Counted from the first letter of the stretch, positions 10,954 to 21,832 are shown. The stretch is DNA of 35,945 nt from Cladosporium sp. IMV 00045 (GCA_001931905.2 MSJI02000497.1:1-35945); one strand, 5' to 3'. Notes: generated by a model not told the origin, from the sequence alone. A program made the numbers and translations.

Positions 10954-11922
10954 TCATGGCTCGTCTCTGAGTTGCTCCTTCACCTCCGAGGCGCCAATAG
11001 TATCTTTTTCACCCGCCGCCCTCTCTTCCCTTCTCATCTTCACCCACTCCCCAAAAGGCCTCCAAATTGCCTCCTTCTCATGTGGCTTGGTACTGGCACT
11101 CAACCCACTCGTACTTGAAGCGACAAAAACCCTCGCCCCCTCCCAACCCTCACACCTCCCCATCCTCTCACGATCATCCTGCCATCCATACTTGAACTCG
11201 TCTTTCTTGATCTCCCTCTGATATCTCCACCGCCAGATAGCTTCCCAAATCCCCTTCCCGACAATACACACAGCCTCCGGCCGGTACTTCCGAAATTTCT
11301 CCTCCAGCACCGGCGTACCAGCTGCCATTTCTGCCTTGCTCAGTTCCGCGGCATCTTTCGATGGTCGCTCGACGATATTAGTATTTCCCATGCTGTACAA
11401 GCGAGGCAGGTCGACATCCTGCTCTGGTTTGAGACGCTCATCCGTGCAGCCGGATGAGTGCAGAAGTTTCCAGAACATGTTGCTGGGGTGAGCGTAGGCG
11501 TGCCCGGCCGTGGCGGTGCGGATGCCTGGGTTGGTGCCGACGAAGACGCAGATGAGGTTCGGTTCCAGAATGTCTACCAGTGGTTTCAGGTGGGCGTATT
11601 TGGAGGGTGGGGCGTATTTGCTTGATTGACGTTGGCGTTTGGCGGGTGAGGGAGATGAGGTTGAGGATGTGGGTGTTTTTCGTTTGATCACAGGCTCGTG
11701 TGGGCGTTTCTGACCATTGCTTTGGGCTGTGTTTGAATACTCTGGCGTTGTCTCGACCTCGTTGTGGCGAAATCGTTCTATTGCAGACTTAAACGCCACC
11801 GAAGCATCTGGTTTGGTGTTTACTAGGGACGGTGCTTCATCATTTTTTTCACTTATTTCATCTTCAACATAGTGATCTTCCTCTCGAGCCTCTCGAGCCT
11901 CAGCATTTCTCGTCCTCGCCAT
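10954..11922 (-). CDS. TDG/Mug-type mismatch-specific uracil/thymine DNA glycosylase
   Basis: Single exon, 322 aa. The start chosen is the first ATG in frame (11922). The open frame continues further upstream only from a GTG. Residues 1-110 are polar and basic with nuclear-localisation-like clusters (KRPHEPVIKRK, PAKRQRQ). The glycosylase core starts near 115. Motif A is VGTNPGIRTATAGHAYAHPS with the active-site Asn at 131 (the Asn of GxNPG in Mug/TDG), followed by NMFWKLLH. The second motif region is VASSTSGLSAST near the C-terminus, equivalent to the helix-insertion loop. Family role: excision of U or T opposite G, and of some damaged pyrimidines, in base-excision repair in the nucleus. The S. 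pombe counterpart is Thp1. It shares a 477-bp divergent promoter with the SDR gene to its right. Confidence 0.9.
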   Translation of the reverse strand: MARTRNAEAREAREEDHYVEDEISEKNDEAPSLVNTKPDASVAFKSAIERFRHNEVETTPEYSNTAQSNGQKRPHEPVIKRKTPTSSTSSPSPAKRQRQSSKYAPPSKYAHLKPLVDILEPNLICVFVGTNPGIRTATAGHAYAHPSNMFWKLLHSSGCTDERLKPEQDVDLPRLYSMGNTNIVERPSKDAAELSKAEMAAGTPVLEEKFRKYRPEAVCIVGKGIWEAIWRWRYQREIKKDEFKYGWQDDRERMGRCEGWEGARVFVASSTSGLSASTKPHEKEAIWRPFGEWVKMRREERAAGEKDTIGASEVKEQLRDEP

Positions 11923-12399
11923 TGATGGTTGCTTGATGAGATGAAATCTGATGTCGAGCTGCAATGCAAGGGAGGCTGTCTTGGCACGCTGACAACGTGA
12001 AGTCGAGAACGGCTCACCATCAACGATCGACGCAACCACGCATCGGCGAACGAGGATTTCACCTATGTTTCCACTGACTCGATAAGGATAGCTACCACGT
12101 ACGGCCCACCTCACTCTTGGTTCGCATCAGGGGGGGGGGGTATTCGCACGAAGTGTCAAGTAAAGGTTCCTGCTCGCAAATGCAACCTTGCGTCACCAGA
12201 GCATCAACAGAGGGACATCAGCTGGTCGGATTACCATATGTAGAACTGCGAGTAAACATGAACGACTCTCGCATCATGTAGACATCGCTGCTTGATTCCT
12301 TGTTGTGTGAATAGAAGAGATCATGTATACATCAGTGAAAGTGGTTTCACTCGTTCCTAAGCATCTACCTAACTTCTCATTCACTTCCAGCCAGGAAAA
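11923..12399. other. Divergent promoter between DNA glycosylase and SDR genes
   Basis: 477 bp between two outward-facing start codons, so both promoters must lie here. It holds an 11-base G run at 12130-12140 and no open frame with coding character. I cannot assign specific factor sites. Confidence 0.5.
12130..12140 (+). repeat. G11 homopolymer in a divergent promoter
   Basis: Eleven consecutive G in the spacer between the glycosylase and SDR genes. It is the only such run outside the intron at 35.6 kb that I noticed. Confidence 0.9.
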
Positions 12400-13467
12400 A
12401 TGCAGTCCATCATGCAAAGACAGCTCGCCAGACATTCGAGTCGCAACCTGTGTCGCTCTTCCATTCTGAGTCGAGCCTTCCACCACACCCCAAAGGATAG
12501 CCGTTTCGTGCCCGTTTCGCGAGGAGATTCTGAAGCACAATCCATTAAGTCACCAAAAGGAACCCACGAACCACTACGAACAGAAGCCAACCAAGATATC
12601 ACCCGCCGCGATGAAGCGCTACCAAAGCAAGGACCCGAGTCCGACAACCTCGCAAAGCAAACTTTCACCAAATTCGACCTGTCCAGCGGAGTGTACATCG
12701 TCACCGGCGGAGCGCGTGGCATCGGTCTCGCCATGGCCGAGTCGTTGGCCGAAGCCGGCGGCGAAGTCTACTGCTTCGATCGTAATGAGCAGCCGGACAA
12801 CGAGTTCCACAAAGCGAACGAGCAGCTTCAGCAAGAACCTGGAGCCGGCCAGTTGCACTACCGTCGCGTGGACATCACGCAGCCCGAAGAGATAGAAACC
12901 ACATTCGAAAGCATCGCAGGCGATAAGCAGCGTCTCGACGGCATGATCGCAGCAGCGGGCATCAACCAAGTAACGCCCGCCCTGGACTGCAGCGTCGAAG
13001 ACGCGCGGAAGATGCTCGACACTAATTTCATCGGCGTCCTGGCGACGGCGAATGCGTGCGCCAAGCAGATGTTCAAGTACCGCTGTCGCGGGAGCATGTG
13101 CGTCGTGGCCAGCATGTCCGGCTTGGTGGCGAACAAAGGCATGATGTCGCCGGTGTACAATTCCAGCAAAGCCGCTGTGATCCAGCTGGCGAGGAATTTG
13201 TCCATGGAGTGGAGCAAGGTGCGGGCGGATGGGACGGGTGGGATTCGTGTGAATGCGCTGAGTCCTGGGCATGTTCTTACGCCGATGGTGAAGTATAACT
13301 TTGATGAGATCCCCGGTGTGAGGGAGGAGTGGGAGGCTGAGAACATGATGGGGAGACTGGCGGATACGTCGGAGTTCAAGGGCGCTGCGCTCTTCTTGCT
13401 GAGCAACGCATCGTCTTTCATGACCGGGAATAACTTGATCATTGACGGGGGGCACACCGCGTGGTAA
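12400..13467 (+). CDS. Classical SDR oxidoreductase with mitochondrial-type N-terminus
   Basis: Single exon, 355 aa, about 100 residues longer than a bare SDR because of an N-terminal extension. The first 35 residues are rich in Arg, Ser and His without acids (MQSIMQRQLARHSSRNLCRS, then SRAFHH), which looks like a mitochondrial presequence. The Rossmann motif TGGARGIG lies at about 101-108, the catalytic Asn region DTNFIGV at 207-213, Ser 238/240 in VASMSG, and YNSSK with Tyr 253 and Lys 257. The C-terminal LSPGHVLTPM loop and final GNNLIIDGGHTAW are those of polyol/ketose reductases such as sorbose reductase and D-arabinitol or xylulose reductase-like enzymes, so a sugar-alcohol substrate is a reasonable inference, not proven. 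It converges on the RMD5 gene with only 154 bp between stops. Confidence 0.87.
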   Translation: MQSIMQRQLARHSSRNLCRSSILSRAFHHTPKDSRFVPVSRGDSEAQSIKSPKGTHEPLRTEANQDITRRDEALPKQGPESDNLAKQTFTKFDLSSGVYIVTGGARGIGLAMAESLAEAGGEVYCFDRNEQPDNEFHKANEQLQQEPGAGQLHYRRVDITQPEEIETTFESIAGDKQRLDGMIAAAGINQVTPALDCSVEDARKMLDTNFIGVLATANACAKQMFKYRCRGSMCVVASMSGLVANKGMMSPVYNSSKAAVIQLARNLSMEWSKVRADGTGGIRVNALSPGHVLTPMVKYNFDEIPGVREEWEAENMMGRLADTSEFKGAALFLLSNASSFMTGNNLIIDGGHTAW

Positions 13468-13621
13468 TGCATGCATCGCTCTTTCTGGGATCAGATATAA
13501 TGAATGGGGCGTTGGAGGAATGATGGACCAGGTGACAACGATAATGTGCAGTGACTTGACACGAAGGTGTACTGCTATCAAAGAAGGTATTCTTAACGTC
13601 ATGAATCATTGTATAGGTGGT

Positions 13622-14991
13622 TTAGATGAACAGTCTCTTGGCGTCCTTTGGCATGCATTCAACTGGGCAGTACGGGCACTTCATTCTCCTGTGCGTGTGT
13701 TAGCGATGCAATCAAATTTCCCTTGAGTATGATCCTAGACTTACGCTTTTCCCCTCGCGTGGGCTTCCAGACTCTCCTTCGCGAGTGCGTGTCCGCAAGG
13801 CAGCATCATTGGCCAATTCGAGTCTGTACCTTGCTCCTTGCTGACAGGACAGACAAAGATCGAATGAAATCGGAAGCCGGGCGGTAGAGGTGTCTCCACC
13901 GGTAGCTCGTTCACACTTGTCCATTGGCCCCTAGTCTGAGCCATTACACGCTCAACCTTCTCCAAGATCGGCAAGGCAATGCCGCCTGCAGTCACGGCAG
14001 TGTAAAGTGGTGATTTCTCTGACAGACCCAGCAAGCCGCAGAACTCCCGCGTAAACGACGCGCTTGCTTCTTCCCAGGCGCTCTGGTTGAAGAACAATGA
14101 TTTGTATGGCGATTCCTCCAGGTTTGCTGAATAGGCGAGGGACCCAAGCAAGTTTGAGATGTCGCGGACATATCTCGAGCTGAATTTCGGGAAGACTGTT
14201 CCCGCGTACTCCATAGCCCGGATAGGTCCCTCCCATGGGTCATCGGGCATACCTATATCGCCTGTGTAGAGCTCGATGAATTTGAGCCTGCCCAGCTCAA
14301 ACTCCAAGTTGCTTCCTCGTTGTTCGAGCTCTCTGCTGTGAGCCCGCGCCCATTCGATAGCAGGTCCAAGATCGTGCTGATTGCGCAGCGAGTCAAGGAT
14401 GTGATACATTTCTGTGAACTTCTTCTGTAACCACCCTCTCTCATGTCTTGTTGGGCTACCCATCTCTATGCCTCCCTCTTGTTCCCACGCTTCCGGATAT
14501 GCGAGCTCTTGCACCCAGCTCTTAATTGCGTCGCCCGGGTCGCTTAGAAGCCTCGGTCGCCTGTCTGTCATGTCGGTATCCTCGCTCGTCTGTGCCCGCT
14601 CATTCAGCTGTGCAACGAGCGTATTGGCTACTTCGAATTTGCCTTCGCGAAGTAAATGCATAACGATTGCCCTGTTGATGAGGTCGGGTTGCTCAGCGAG
14701 CGGCTGGGTGGACGCTGTAGGTAGCGCATTCTTCTTGAACTTCTTGTCCAAAGCTTTTGAGTATTGGTTGAGACCCTTGTTGACTTCTTTGAGATCATCG
14801 TCCAACTTGTCGAACGATTGTTTGACCGGTTGCTTCAACTTAGCGATGGTAAGTGCTGCGGTGTCTGGATCGCTCTCTACAGAGTCTCTCGCACTCTGCA
14901 GCAGATCAATGGTCTTCTTTACATCCTGGATGGTTTTTGCTAGGTTGCCTCGTTTCTCGAGGTGCTCGTGTGCGGCGAGGATGCCCTCCAT
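13622..14991 (-). CDS. RMD5: Rmd5/Gid2 RING subunit of the GID/CTLH E3 ubiquitin ligase
   Basis: Two exons on the minus strand, 13745-14991 and 13622-13688, with a 56-nt intron (phase 2), give 437 aa. Visible domains in order: N-terminal coiled coil (10-85), LisH-like helix pair LINRAIVMHLLREGKFEVANT (about 104-124), CTLH around 195-245, CRA-like helices to about 345, and a degenerate RING at 381-423. The RING has C381, C399, H401, C420 and C423. The last two Cys (KCPYCP) are encoded only by the 22-codon second exon, so splicing is needed for a complete RING. The ending PKDAKRLFI is typical of the family. In yeast this complex ubiquitinates gluconeogenic enzymes on glucose return. The partner is the RING protein Fyv10/Gid9, not seen here. 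It is divergent from the atypical SDR at 15918. Confidence 0.93.
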
Positions 14992-15917
14992 CTTGAAGGT
15001 CGGGTGTGTTTGTTCGGGTGGACGGCGCTCGTGGAGCGCTCGAGTTGGTAACGAGGCCAGCTCAATCTTTCTGCTTCACGATATGTCCTGCTTCCTCCAT
15101 GGCCTAAGAATTAATGTATCGAAGAATGAAGGATTGGAGAATGTAGTGTTGGGTTAGGTTGGTCGGTTCATGCTGGCAGGTGGATCTGGAGCTTGAGGCG
15201 TCACTGCTGCAGTAGTGCCGAGCGCGCTGGCTTGCCGATTGCCGTAAGCCGGTGCCTGTTTATCAGATGGTGTCTGATCCTCAGCGAGTTGAGTACCTTA
15301 TAATACTTCGCATTTGCAAGGGAGCAACAACGAGCAGCCACAGGGAGGGCAAGGTCTACAATCGACAATGCCACCCGGTGACAGGGCGTAGAATCGGCTC
15401 TGTTCTGATTCCCATCCAGCACACTCGCAGGGGAATTGGCAAATACTCAGGGCCAGCCTTCCACTTCAGCCGCCACCTTCAACTAGGTACCTTACATGTA
15501 TGTAGGTCAGCCGTGATGGATCTCTACACGAGAAAGACACGATCTTCCATCAACACTTCCTCGTTTAAACACCAAGCCTATGATACAAGTTCAACGACTT
15601 CCAAGGAGAATGCCTCCACTCTTCCACTTGCTACATCGCGCCGAGAGACCGAGACGACGAGTCCCCCCACTTGCGCCAAAAGGCTAACGTCACTGCTTAC
15701 AAAACGTCCCTTTGATGCCATTATTTGTATGGGAGCGGCACGCCCACTTTACGAAATTCGCCAACTTCACTCCTCAATCCAATCCTTTGATCATTTGTAA
15801 GCTGTCGGGAAGCAGTCGACAATATCGACTGTAAAACAAAGTCTGAGTCAACACAGAAGCTCGACACATCCGCCACTCCAACCGATCAATCCTGAAACCT
15901 TCCAAACCACCACAACA
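14992..15917. other. Divergent promoter region between RMD5 and the atypical SDR gene
   Basis: 926 bp between two divergent start codons. An open frame of 182 codons (15252-15800) has no recognisable domain, no Kozak-like start and a composition like the non-coding flanks, so I do not call it. A palindromic-looking GGTACC sits near 15486. No RNA gene is seen. Confidence 0.5.
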
Positions 15918-16952
15918 ATGTCAGCAGGCAAAAACGTCTTCATCGTCGGCCCCGGCTTCATCGGCTGGACCGTCCTCGACCTCCTCGTCGGCGAAGGCTA
16001 CCAAGTAACGGGCCTGGTGCGCCGCGAATCGCACGCCGCCGACCTTCGCAAATCCGGCGCCACCGCCATCATCGGCGACCTTCACGACCACGACCTGATC
16101 GCCAAGCACACCTCGCAAGCCGACATCGTCTTCCACACCGCCACAGCCGACGACCTGCCCAGCGTGAAAGCCGTCCTCGCGGGCGTCGAGCGCCGCGTCG
16201 CCGCCAACCAGCCAATCACCTACATCCACACGAGCGGCACGTCGCTCCTCGACGACGGGGCGCAGGGCATGTTCAAATCCGACACCATCTACCACGACAA
16301 CGTGCAATCCGAAATCGACTCCCTGCGCCCCTCAGCGCCCCACCGCGAAATCGACCTGACCATCCTCGAAGCGCGCCAGCGCTTCGGCGACAAAGCCAAA
16401 ATCGCCCTCATGGTCCCGCCCCTCATCTACGGAATCAGCCACGGCCGGCTGACGATCCAGCTGCCGACGCTGGCGCGCTGGGCGCTCAAGCACGGCTACC
16501 CGGCGCACGTGGGCGAGGGGAAATCGGTGTGGTCGAACGTCCACGTGAGGGATTTGGCGCGCGGGTTCGTGACCGTGTTGCATCATTTGGAAGCGGAGCC
16601 GGCTTCGAAGGACAGCAACCCCTACTTCTTCTGTGAGAACAGTGGGGACCAGGAGCCGAGTTGGGGAGAGATGGTGGCGACTATTGGCGCTGCGTTGCAT
16701 GAGGCGGGCAGGATTGAGGATCCGAAGCCGAGACCTATGCCTGTCGAGACTTATGGGGATGTTTTTGGTCCGGAGTTCACGGGGCCGGTGGTGGGCATGA
16801 ATTCTCGCAGTCGGGCTGTTAGGTTGAGGGAGTTGGGGTGGAAGCCGCAGGAGAAATCTTGGAAGGAGAGTCTTCTGGAGGATGAGCTTCCTCTGCTGCT
16901 GAAGGAGGATAACTCTAACTACAGTGGGTATGCAGGTGCTGTGGCATCGTAG
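15918..16952 (+). CDS. Atypical extended SDR, NAD(P)-binding epimerase/dehydratase-like protein
   Basis: Single exon, 344 aa, with ATG in ACAACAATGTC. The N-terminus is a Rossmann fold with IVGPGFIG (Gly 11, 13, 16). This is a GxGxxG pattern in place of the GxxGxxG of typical extended SDRs. GDLHDHDL (beta-3/4 region) and a THTSGT-like IHTSGTSLLD follow. There is no YxxxK in the normal place; the equivalent region carries IYHDNVQSEI. The following PHREIDLTILEA and VPPLIYG motifs match a fungal subgroup of nucleoside-sugar epimerase/NmrA-like proteins. Lack of the Tyr/Lys pair argues for a binding or regulatory role, or a variant chemistry; the substrate is unknown. The 5' half is very GC-rich with strong C-ending codon bias, the 3' end less so. 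Confidence 0.82.
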   Translation: MSAGKNVFIVGPGFIGWTVLDLLVGEGYQVTGLVRRESHAADLRKSGATAIIGDLHDHDLIAKHTSQADIVFHTATADDLPSVKAVLAGVERRVAANQPITYIHTSGTSLLDDGAQGMFKSDTIYHDNVQSEIDSLRPSAPHREIDLTILEARQRFGDKAKIALMVPPLIYGISHGRLTIQLPTLARWALKHGYPAHVGEGKSVWSNVHVRDLARGFVTVLHHLEAEPASKDSNPYFFCENSGDQEPSWGEMVATIGAALHEAGRIEDPKPRPMPVETYGDVFGPEFTGPVVGMNSRSRAVRLRELGWKPQEKSWKESLLEDELPLLLKEDNSNYSGYAGAVAS

Positions 16953-17307
16953 GGCGGAGTGTCGATAGGGGTTGATGCAATTTGAAACGGTTTGCACGAT
17001 TGTCTTTTACTTGTCATTGTGTTTTCTCACTCTCAAAAGATCATACACCATTACTACACCACCCAGAATCGAATCAATCACAGAAGAAAGCGCTCAAATG
17101 TGATTGCCGGCTGCATTGAAATGCATTGTTCCTTCTGCACGATTCACCAGACTGCGAGCCCTCGGCCACCATGAGAGGCCAGAGCAGATAAAGAAAGGGG
17201 GAAATGTCGCACTTATCGATGCGACTGTATCGTGGCTCCATGGTAAATCAGCGGCATCGGAGGCGCAGCACTCAGAGATAGCCAGAACGCTGGCCGTCGT
17301 CAATGCG
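16953..17307. other. Convergent intergenic spacer
   Basis: 355 bp between two stop codons of convergent genes. It should contain only two 3' UTRs. Short open frames are the antisense of the last exon of the minus-strand gene or have no coding character. Confidence 0.6.
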
Positions 17308-20300
17308 TCAACGCCTGTTCATGCTAGTAGCCAGACGTTGCAGCATTGTAACGCTCTTCATGGTCATCTCATACGAGAGCTGCGCGCTACGAGCAGCCGT
17401 CTGGGCCGTCTCTGCCGAGATTTGCGCCTCGCGTGCGCTGATGAGTGAATCATTGAGAACCTGAAGAGCTTGTTAGATACTTCAAGAGGAGATGGGAAAT
17501 CCGACATGCACATACCTTGGCAAAACTGAGCAAACGCTCTTTCCTGGCTGGATTGTTCTCTGCTTGCGCGCGGCCAAGCAGCTTCTCGGACAAAGCTTGC
17601 AAAGAACGTCTGCCTTCGTAGTCGGCAGTGACGGCGGGGACCGTGGTGCTTGGGGTGGCGGACACCAGTGAGGGGGCGCTGCGAAGAGCAGGGTGGACGG
17701 AGTCAACAGGTGGAGAGATGGTTGGCATCTTGGTGAGAGGTACTCTGGAGCTCTTCAAAATAGGGCTGCCCAGTGAGTTGATGCGCGGCTTGGATGGAGG
17801 CTTGATGCTGGCGGAAGTGTCTTTGAGCGGAGGAACAGGCGGGATCTCGCTGTTGCGTCTGTCGCGTTTCCCGGTGAAGAGTCCATTGATCTTGTCGAGC
17901 ATATAACGACTCTTGGAGCGCGAGCGAGGGCGCTAGAATCGATGTTAGCATTTGCAAAACTGAAGTTGGATACTCGTGTTGCCTACCTGTGTGCGATTGA
18001 CCTGGGTTGAGGACTCCGTGTAAGGGAAACGGCCTCTGGAAAAGTCGCCTGAGATGCTGAAGGCCCTTGTGTTGGATGTGGGCATTTTGTCTATCTTGGT
18101 ATTACTGGCCTTGGTGGCACGACTGCCAGCGGCATCACGAGCCTTCTCTCGTGCAGCCTTGACCGAACCAGGCACTCGAGCACCCAGAGTGGGCGAGGAT
18201 TCACGACGAGCAGTAGGCTTCTGATGAGTGATACCACGCTCATCAGCACCGAGGAGGCGGTGTGCTTTGCCGGCAGTACGAGAGGGATACCCAATGGAGA
18301 CAGGAATTTCCGTTGGAGGGTCTTTCGGTGGCAGACCAGGCGGATGGCCTTCGATTTCTAAGCCGAAGATGCTTTGTCCATCCGACCCTTCTGCAAATGG
18401 CAGAGCTTGGTGTTTGATTGAAGCAGTGCTGTTAGACCATTTGCTGATCTTACCAATGGACATCAGAGAATTTGTGCTTTCTCGGCGGCATTTTGCAGCA
18501 GGAGTCTCGAAGTGATCATTGGTCTCCGACTCATCAATCTGAGGCGCATGCTCGCTCGCGGCATCTTGTGTGGCCAGAAAACGTTCTGCAACAGTGGCAT
18601 CTTCAACAAAAGCAGCGCTTTTTGGTGCTTTCTCGAAGCCTGACTTCAGGCGTCCAAATATGCGTGACAGGTGCTCAAGATCCGCAGCTGCATCTGGCGG
18701 ACCACCTTTGCCTTCCAGCATGCTGAGAGTGCGCGTGATTTCCAGCTTTGTCTCATCATCGAGACCTTCGGCTCCGCTTTGACTGATCAAAGCATCTTCG
18801 TTCTCTGCTTCGCGAAGTATTTCAACCAACTCTGATCTTGTCCGAACATCGATCAGATTGAGACGTTCATGGTTCTCCTTAGAACTGACAGCTTGCGCAT
18901 CTTCAAGCACAGACAAGCGTTGTGCAAAGGCCGAGAATTCGGTGGGTTTGATCACCACTTTTGGACTGGTACTGTATCCAATGCTGTCACCCTCGGATGC
19001 TGCCAGCACAGGGAGCATGGACTGTGATGGGATTGTCTGAAGCGGGCCGGTGAAAGGGCTGTTCGAGGGAGGTGGCCTGGCTAGTACAACCTCTGCGTCG
19101 TCGTGAATCTTGAAAGCCTGTGCGCCGTGGTATGTGGTGGATGCTCTTTTGGTATGCTTTGGTTTGTAACCGTGTTTGACGTAGGGTAGTGATTTGTCCG
19201 AGGGTGTAGTGATTTCTTCTTCGTCCTCAGTACTGGAACCCATGGTGCTCTCTGGGGTATTGATCTTGCTGCGTTCAGCTGGGAGTACATCATCAGTGAT
19301 CAGTCTCGTCGGCACAGTGCTGACAGTAGAATCGCTGCCGTTCGTGTTTGCTCTCTGGAGTTGTCGGCGTTTGATACCATGGTCCAGGACCTTCAGAGGA
19401 TCTGGCGAATCGATGCGCCGACCTCCAAAGCTCAAGCCTTTCTCAAGCTTGGGCAGCGGGATGCCAGATGCTCGGCGAGCCTTGATGTCAACCAGCGTGG
19501 CCTTTTTCTGATCAGCCAGTGGAATGCGCGATGCAGTCTTTTGAGATCTCACAGGCGTGAATGCAACCGCCGAGGTAACAGACATGACACCAGGCGAATG
19601 CGATATACTCGTGGGACGCGGTCGGGAGAAGCTGGCTGGACATGGGCTGTGAGGGCGGGACTCTTCGTTTGTATCTCGAGTGAAGTCTGATGGTCCAGTG
19701 ATTGCCGCTTTCGTGCTTTGAGCACGCTCCATCAAGTTGTGGTGTTCCACACCGAGCGAGCTTTTGCGTGGGGGATAAGGTGAAGCAATGCGGGGATCGG
19801 AGTCGGTCACATGGCCCTGCACAAGTGTAGTGACTGCGCGCTCTGCTGTCTGTTTGGCTCCTGAGGAGCTGACAATGGACGATGATGATGACTTTCTTGG
19901 CACGGAATTGCCAGGAGACTCAGGATCAGCATCAGATTTAGGGTTTTCCGTGGTAAGAGGCATATTCGTGGGAGCCGCCGCTAGTGAGGCAGCACTGACA
20001 GAACGTCTTCCCGAGGGCAACGGAGTTTCGCTCATAGCGCATTGAGGAGTTGCGGATCCAAGGACTGGGGTAGAATTGGAAGTCGGAAGCAAAGAAGGCC
20101 AGTCACACTCGGAGCCAGCGATTGATAGTCGTAAAGGTTTTTCACTTGCATCGACAAGACTGCGACTGTCTTTGGACGGACTCGGATCGTTTGCAAGTGA
20201 AGCAATTGGGCGGGACGGCAGAGGCTTCTCCGTCGAAACGCGATGCGCTTTCACTGGCGCCGAACCCAAGTCAATCTGTATATGCCGTTAGTGGTGCTCA

Positions 20301-20756
20301 AGACAAAAGGCTGGTGATGCAACATACCAATGACTGGTCATCCGGAGCCTCACGAGGTTGGCGAACACAAGGAGAGACTTGTGCGTCCTTGCCCGAGTCT
20401 TGCGAACGATTGAAACGGCCGGTGGAAGCGGGGTTCCACCTGCTGGTAGGTGGCGTAAGTGTGGGCGTGGCGACGTAGCGGCGAGGCAGTTTCGAAGCTG
20501 GAGTGTGAGACTGTGGGGTGCTTCTGCTCGAATGAGGCTGCGCTCGAGTCCGCTCGGTCGAAGACGGAGGAGTGTTTTTGGCAGCAGACGCTTTGGTGGG
20601 CGCAAAGAATCGCTGCTGGCGAGCTGGAGCTACTTGCACGGTAGGTGTTTTGGGCGATGGGGCAGAGTTCTCGTGACCGGCGGCGGGCAAGCGTTTTGCA
20701 CGTGTTGAAGATTGGTAGTGCTGCTGCGAGTTGATGTCGCGCTCGGCGAGCGGCAT
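17308..20756 (-). CDS. Large Ser/Pro-rich protein with conserved-looking helical C-terminus, function unknown
   Basis: Four minus-strand exons: 20328-20756, 17987-20275, 17516-17932 and 17308-17460. The introns of 52, 54 and 55 nt are all phase 0 with good GT-AG and branch-like CTAAC sites. The product is 1095 aa. Residues 1 to about 950 are Ser/Pro/Thr/Lys-rich with many SP/TP sites and basic patches, expected to be disordered and phosphorylated. A short ordered region around 530-620 resembles a helical segment (DLEHLSRIFGRLKSGFEKAP). The last 80 residues form an amphipathic helix: PARKERLLSFAK joined across the last intron to VLNDSLISAREAQISAETAQ and then a heptad-like AARSAQLSYEMTMKSV. I recognise this C-terminus as a recurrent feature of uncharacterised Pezizomycotina proteins but know no function. 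A scaffold or cytoskeleton role is only a guess. It is divergent from GWT1. Confidence 0.8.
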
Positions 20757-21832
20757 GGTGGCGACGCGAGATGCTGTGAAAGGCAGAAGAGATCTAGATG
20801 CTAATGAGTTGCGACGGCTGATGCCAGCTCGAGGCGCACGCGAGGAACAAGTAGGCGTTGGGACAGGCGGCGATGTGATGACTCGAAAAGGATACGCGAC
20901 CGATCTGGGAGAAGATGAAGAAGGGGCGGTTGTGGAGAGGAACGAGAAACAAGGACATGAAGAGGCCAGACCAGGATTCAGGTGTGAATGATGTCCGCAC
21001 GCACGTTACCTGCGACTTCCGGCTCTACATGTTGTGAATGAACAAACGGCAAGAGCGAACGGGAGCTCTCCCATCCCGCCTTCCCGTCTTGACTGACGTC
21101 CTTGCTGCAACGCATATCGACTCGACTCCAACAAATACTACTCACCGTCGGCCATCTAGTACGATCTTCACATTCGACCTGACCGCTCAGTCTTGCTCCT
21201 CCGAGTCCGTCATCAGACAGAGGATCACAACATCAACATCAACATCGTCTGCGTCGCAAGCTGAGCTCCCCGCGCTGCTGCTGATTCTTCTGCTGCTACT
21301 ACTGTCGTTGACGCTTTTGTGACACCAGCGGATGCGGCGTCCCGGCGTAAAGCACGTCTTTGTACCACAGACTCAGCTACAGTGTGGCGAGTTCCAGACA
21401 CGCCTCAGTGTTGCACAGCATTCAGACCGACAGAACGACAGACAGCGATACAGACAGACGGTCAGTCGGCCAGACGACCATTCATCAGCCAGAATAGTCA
21501 GTCAGATCAAGAGAGTGATGAGGTGAAGTCGGGCTAAGCGTTTCGCCCTCCACCAACCTTGCACCACTCCAACGCAAACGTCTCATCTCGGACCCGGCTC
21601 GCGGCATTGCGGCGCTACGCCCGAGATTCTTCCTCCCCACACGCGCCAACAGCTTCTCCTGGGTTCTGCGCTCAGCCCAAGAGCGCCTTTTGTTAGAGAT
21701 TACCTCCTGGGGGACGTTGCCGTAAAAGCCGCAGATTGCAAATCTTTCTATCCTGCCTTCGCCGGCTGCTACCCGACTCTCCCTTCGTTGCACAACATTC
21801 AAACAAACGGGGTTTGTCCACGCCTCTCCAAA
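20757..21832. other. Divergent promoter region between the 1095-aa protein gene and GWT1
   Basis: 1076 bp separating two outward-facing starts. It contains short degenerate repeats: a CATCAACATCAACATCGTC stretch near 21230, CTGCTG/CTACTA triplets at about 21277-21306, and a CAGA/GACA-rich block at about 21420-21510. Several open frames cross it, but they reflect those repeats rather than coding sequence. Confidence 0.5.
21420..21515. repeat. Degenerate CAGA/GACA-rich tract
   Basis: The plus strand alternates imperfect ACAGAC, GACAGA and CAGTCAG units over roughly 95 bases, upstream of the GWT1 start. It is too degenerate to be a simple microsatellite. It may be 5' UTR or promoter sequence. 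Confidence 0.45.

Noticed and set aside
12619..13602. 327-codon minus-strand frame opposite the SDR gene
   Set aside because: It is the shadow of a supported SDR with motif-level evidence; its His/Arg-rich product is typical of antisense frames.
15252..15800. 182-codon plus-strand frame in the RMD5 divergent promoter
   Set aside because: No domain, no conserved motif, and base composition matches the surrounding non-coding DNA.
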